A stretch of DNA of 64,000 bases from Diphasiastrum complanatum (Eukaryota; Streptophyta; Lycopodiopsida; Lycopodiales; Lycopodiaceae). The stretch spans positions 16,919,921 through 16,983,920 of the forward strand of contig CM055092.1 in assembly GCA_029204225.1 (NCBI GenBank), in the 5' to 3' direction. How positions within the stretch are numbered: the stretch's first letter is position 1; each line of letters starts with the position of its first letter. Positions 59,501-64,000 of the stretch are shown here, piece by piece. The translations under genes were made by a program, and so were the position numbers. A model generated the notes under the pieces. That model ran no database searches and was not told where the DNA came from. It worked only from the letters and a program-made list of their open reading frames with translations.

Positions 59501-61063
59501 TTTGTTCTTGAAAATATTCATGATAGTATTTTATGGTCCTCTTTCAAGACCTGTAGAGAAACAAGTAATGCATCACATGTCAATAAAAACTGGCAAGGTA
59601 TGAATTGTTAATATAGATATTCTAAATGAAAATTGAAATGTATACCTGGAATGCCGCCAACCACCATATGTGATTTTCCGATTGAAAACTAAACATTCGA
59701 TCATCTGTATCTGAAATTTTGTTCATCAAAGTGACACTCACACGTTCCAACTTCTGACCCTTGATGATTTCAGATTCATCCAATTTTATTACAATAACGA
59801 TCTTTTCATTTACTTGATGTTCGTCTAGTTCATAGAATCGAATAATGTATTTTAGAACATTTTCAATATCAAGGAAAATATTATTGCAATCGTTGTAATT
59901 GAGCTCACCATATTCTGATTTGTATCATTCAGTTATATGAAGTGGTTGGCCAACTACTTTAAACATTCCGTCATTACAAAAATTTCTAGCTAATCTTACC
60001 CGATATGGACGCGGAAGATTAATTTTCTTCACCATCACTTGGGAAAAAGCTTCTTTAACTATTCTAAAAAAAGTAGAATAAGCATTTCTGCTAATTCCAG
60101 ATACATCACATGCACCTTGTATCACATTCACATCCAAGTATGATTGAACCTTAATCAAAACAGTCTCTACAATTTCATTTTTCATTTTTTCAAACCGAGC
60201 ATTTTTTATCATTTCCTTTGCTGACTTTCTTGGTAAAACATGACTTAGAAATGATCCAATGCATGAACGATCTGTTAAATAGTTCTTTGCCACCAAACAT
60301 GATCTGCAACAAACATATGAAACTAAAATTATGTTTAATAAATAAATAGTCCATGTTATCAAGTGCAAATCAAACTTAAATGACATATACAAATCAAATA
60401 AACAATTTAGATGACAACATACTTGAATGCTCGGATTCTTTTTTTCTGATTGCTGCTATGCGTAGATAGGTCATCAATATTCTTCATCGGTACTCTCTTT
60501 CTTTTCCTCTTCATCATTGCCTTATTGATAACTTTTAGATCAACAACAGATTTTAAACTCTCGGATCACAACTTTTCCATGGATTCTAACATTTCTTGGT
60601 TTGATCCTCGAAGAGTAGTGACAGTAGCATTCAACTCTGACATAGCATTCTTGAGTGCATTGTTTTCAGCACTAGTGTGTTGCACATAATGAAGCAATTG
60701 GTGATTTGCACGTTGCAATTGTTGATTAGCAAACTGTAATTGTTGATTCAGACAAGATATGGTATGCATTCCAATATCTCGCAATCTTTGACAATATCCA
60801 AGTAATCCGCTATTTCCTTCACATACATATCTGAGAAGATGAGTTACGGACTTAAAATCTGGACACAAATTGGTAGCTGGATCATTAGGATAAATTGATC
60901 CATCCACCCCCAAATCTATATTCATATGATTATTCATTCTCAATTCTCTAACTATTGCTGCAACATTCTCTACAACTTTTGCATTTTTCTTAATAATTGG
61001 AGTGCATTCAATCGGAAGAGCAACATGCAAATGGAACATTGCCATTGTTAAAGCTACAATCAT
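59452..61063 (-). pseudogene. Unknown coiled-coil, multi-exon protein with two to three TGA stops
   Basis: Exon 1 runs 61063-60423. It has a hydrophobic start, a Gln/Asn-rich heptad stretch (QQLQFANQQLQRANHQLLHY) predicted as coiled coil, then TGA at 60566 and a basic nuclear-signal-like KRKRKR. The donor is GTATGT. Exon 2 runs 60303-59646 after a TTGCAG acceptor (LTDRSCIGSFLSHVLPRKSA, DVSGISRNAYSTFFRIVKEA). After a TGA at 59925 it continues IRFYELDEHQVNEKIVIVIK and LDESEIIKGQKLERVSVTLM, ending at a GTATAC donor. Exon 3 runs 59550-59452 with another TGA. Each TGA fits a CGA codon. The hydrophobic IVIVIKLDES strand ending in an acidic residue could be the first strand of an RNase H-like fold, but I see no full catalytic set. 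No hairpin array lies upstream of 61063. Confidence 0.5.
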
Positions 61064-61484
61064 GTAAATGAATCTACCTACAGTAAATCAATATGAATAG
61101 ATCTAGCATTCCTTACTTTTGTAATGTTTATGTCGCATTGAAAAATCATCCCGCCTCATATTTCACTATAAGCATACAGTGATTTCAAAAGTTTTGCCTC
61201 TCCCGCTTCAGTTTTTGCATTAAGCACACCAAGATTTTCAATTTTAAAGCTCTAGTCCCGAATTTGGGAACGAGCATGAAGAGAAGTTACTACATCTCAT
61301 GCTAGACTAACTATTGTCTGAAGTTAACCATACTAGTTAAAAGTCGGGCAAGGCCGGAAACTCGGAAAACGGCGACCAGAAGTTACCGGTTTGCATTCTC
61401 TCTCTACATAACCTCTCTCTAAAGCGAAATTTCTTAAAGGGCCCATTTTGAGCCCATATTTTCCCTAATGTAGTATTTAGAATA

Positions 61485-61625
61485 ATTCAGTATTCACAAG
61501 TATTCATGATCAATATTCACAATAATCATGATTAATATTCACAATAATCACAATCGGTATTCACGATCAACATTCACAATATTCACGATCAGTATTCACA
61601 ATAATCACAATCAATATTCAAGATA
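61485..61625. repeat. Degenerate short tandem repeat (ATTCACAATAATCA type)
   Basis: About 140 bases of variants of TATTCACAATAATCACGATC, period roughly 12-24, between the unknown gene block and an AT-rich tail. Confidence 0.7.
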
Positions 61626-61639
61626 TCCGATTTTCGGTA

Positions 61640-63180
61640 TTTATGATTTTAGATAATTGTCACCAACTATCAATCACGTAGTCTTCAGGACACATCTATG
61701 AAAAGATGATCAATTCTGCATTCAATATATGGAAGACATTTTGTATACATCTTGCAAAAGAAAACACTATTAGAAAATAATAAAAATATATCGCCAAAGA
61801 AATTACCAAAATATATTGTCACTTGTCATATTTCTTTATTCAAGCATGTGATGAAAAAACTAGAACATTGTGAAATCAAGCATGCATCAGCTTTCAAGTC
61901 TCTACTCACATATGTGATTATTATAATATGCATGTTCACATCAAGCATGCAATAGGCAAATAAATTTGTTTGTTTCTTTTCTGTGCATGCAGGCTATGTC
62001 CAACATGCTAAACAAAGTTCCAGCAATGTTAAAAATCTCTAAGGTCCATGTATTTCTAAATGACAAAAGGTTATTACATTAACTCAAAGTGGACCAAATC
62101 AAAGAAAATTTACAAGTGCAAAACTTAAGATTTCAATGTTTGGAAGGCTTCACTTACAAACCTAGCAAATTTATAAGGCCTAATAGTGATAGGCTTACGA
62201 GCTTAAAGTGTTTCTGTGCTACTCAAAGTTTTTTATTTGGGCTATGTTTTTGCTATTTGGCTATACTTTTATTTTCTTTTTCAAAAAGTTTTAAATCTGA
62301 CCATCAAAACCAAAAACTTTATAGCCTAGCTTTGATATAATTATCTTAGATTTGAGAATATTTAGTCTTAGATTTTGACTATTTACTTATATGTAGAAGA
62401 AATATTCAATACATGAAACTATTTTTTGCCAAACTTTGCTATACTTATAAATTTCAACAAGAAATAAATCACCAATTCTACGATAATTTTGATATTTTAT
62501 ATTTTGAAATAAAAAGCATTGATGTTGGTGTGTTAGTAATAAGATAAGAGAAGGGGTGGAGTGGTGTGCGGTGATTATTGAACTTTCGAAAAATGTCTTT
62601 AATTGCTAAAAGAAGCCCTTGCTTTTATTATCAAAGAATGGGAAAACCCATCAATGTACAATAAGATAAATGTAGATAAAATGATAATGCCAAATGGCAA
62701 AAAGTAATAGAGCTAAAACATAAAACGTTAATTGTTGGTTTACTTTTCTGATGAACCATTTATCAACAAGCAAGGAACTTCTACACCTCCCTTAACCTCA
62801 TGGCGTGGAGGCTACTAGCTGCTGAATAAAAAGAGAAAGGTTTGCTCAATTCAAAGTAAAACGTAACTAAGTTTGATAGATGATAGATGCTTCAAACCTG
62901 TGATGTCTTTCAGAATCATAAATACCTGCACATTTTTTTTTAGTTCATTTGGAATTTGCCTTAAATGGCATAATTTTGTATTTTTGGCAATAAGTACCTT
63001 TACACATTTGTAAGGTACACTTACTATTTTTAGAAATTTTAAGAATCACCTTACAAAAATGCAAGGTGCAGTTTCTATTTTTAGAAAGTCACATATTTCC
63101 GAAATTACTATTTTTGAAAAGTCAACTTTGTAAAAATAGAAAAAAAAAGGAGAAAAAACAAAAAATGTGCAGTTAATTTA
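61640..63180. other. AT-rich, no gene recognised
   Basis: Small inverted repeats around 63010-63075 (AAGGTACACTTAC and CACCTTAC). No convincing coding frame; the 83-codon frame at 62089-62340 has no recognisable content. Confidence 0.45.
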
Positions 63181-63184
63181 CGCA

Positions 63185-63275
63185 GGGGAAGGCCCACGGG
63201 CGGGGGCCTTCCGGGTTTGGAGGCGCCCTCGGGCTGCCGCAAACCCGGAAGGCCCCCCGCCCTCGGGCCTTCCCC
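63185..63275. repeat. GC-rich perfect-like hairpin
   Basis: Arms 63185-63219 and 63240-63275 are reverse complements over about 35 bases with one or two mismatches and one indel; the loop is about 20 nt. GC content is near 80% in a surrounding of about 30%. It could be a tiny foldback transposon or a small-RNA hairpin. No target duplication confirmed. Confidence 0.85.
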
Positions 63276-63747
63276 CTTACTAAAAGTACAACAGTTTCAC
63301 GTCCTACCTATCAATACCCACCCGGTAGATACAACAAAGCTGTACTGTGCACATGAAAAGGTTGAATGAATAAACCAAGTTTTGGAAATTATTAGAAAAT
63401 GACCTCTAAGAACATATATTATGATAGCTAATTAATCTATGGGATGGTGCAGTAAGACGCTCTCAACTCTCAGAATCCGATGGAGGAGGGTTAAGGCTCG
63501 CGAACAACTCATGCTTTATTTTCTGATCTTGAATATCCCATTAATTCTTGAATAATGTAAAGAGGACAAGTGTGGAAGATAGGCAGGTATGTGCAGTCTA
63601 TAACCTTGTACAAAACTGAGAAAAGAGGTCACAATGGAAAATCGACCAATCTTTTTCAAAGAAAGAAAGAAAAAATATGGAAGTGGCCCCGAAATGTGAC
63701 TTGTTAGCCATAAGGAAGAGTCACATCCATACTGAAAATTGCTAACA

Positions 63748-63755
63748 TGGTATCA
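63748..63755 (+). promoter_or_regulatory. Possible primer-binding site at the window edge
   Basis: TGGTATCA preceded by ACA, as at an LTR-PBS junction, but the rest of the PBS is not conserved. If real, a plus-strand LTR element continues beyond the right edge. Confidence 0.3.
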
Positions 63756-64000
63756 TATTCTTCTTCAACACTTCCGACGTCCTGCTTCTTTACAGATTTA
63801 ACGAAAACGAGGGATTTGAACTAGAATTGATCAAGAGGTAGCGCAATTACTTCTCCAATAGCTATAACAACGTAAACCTTCAAGTGGCAACAAGCAGATC
63901 GAGGATCATTGATTTGTGCATGTAGGCACCTGACACAACTATACAAGCCCATATTTGATTCAAAGTTGTGGCCCTTCTTCTGTTAACCATTATAGCAAAC

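Noticed and set aside
53653-61063. Ciliate-like genetic code (TAA and TAG as Gln)
   Set aside because: Several Gln-like stops fit, but in-frame TGA codons occur as well and the adjacent Dicer-like gene uses the standard code; C-to-T decay explains all.

Overview
The window reads as nuclear DNA of a vascular plant, probably a seed plant with a large, repeat-rich genome. The evidence is: many degraded Ty1/copia and Ty3/gypsy retrotransposons, several with the plant primer-binding site complementary to initiator Met-tRNA (TGGTATCAGAGC); a plant-type hAT transposon; long AG/CT microsatellites; and the last exons of a Dicer-like gene with a second C-terminal dsRNA-binding domain as in plant DCL proteins. 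I cannot name the species. I saw no bacterial or organellar features, tRNA, rRNA or CRISPR.

Layout. 1-10.9 kb is nested transposons: a minus-strand gypsy gag with PBS and LTR; a second LTR split by a 5.1-kb hAT element (2948-8050) that still has a perfect 8-bp target duplication; and a short hAT-like relic at 9.7-9.9 kb. 11.7-15.4 kb holds the only clear host gene, the open 3' end of a plus-strand Dicer-like gene. 15.4-18.4 kb looks like ordinary intergenic sequence. 18.4-26 kb holds minus-strand copia and gypsy debris, including a long copia gag-protease-integrase frame. 26-34.2 kb holds a plus-strand copia fragment and a gypsy element whose integrase is followed by a further reading frame of about 970 codons and a 3' LTR. 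34.2-37.9 kb is minus-strand copia and chromovirus-type gypsy fragments plus LTRs. 38-40.9 kb has nothing I recognise. 40.9-53.2 kb is a mosaic of copia and gypsy pieces, including an internally deleted copia element with intact 5-bp target duplications.

The most unusual part is 53.6-61.1 kb. It is AT-rich, resembles none of the retroelement families around it, and contains at least five intron-bearing, degraded genes on both strands. One encodes a protein starting like the histone H3 tail and containing an H3 histone fold, extended by a proline-rich and then an unknown C-terminal region. Three of the genes have, in their 5' leaders next to the ATG, arrays of an approximately 18-bp motif arranged as inverted pairs with 33-36-nt spacers (eight pairs in total, one cluster orphaned). 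The shared leaders suggest the genes form one co-regulated unit, possibly a relic of a multigene mobile element or integrated DNA virus. That origin is inference; the arrays and the H3 similarity are visible directly.

Most protein-coding traces except the Dicer-like exons carry stops or frameshifts, so they should be read as pseudogenes.
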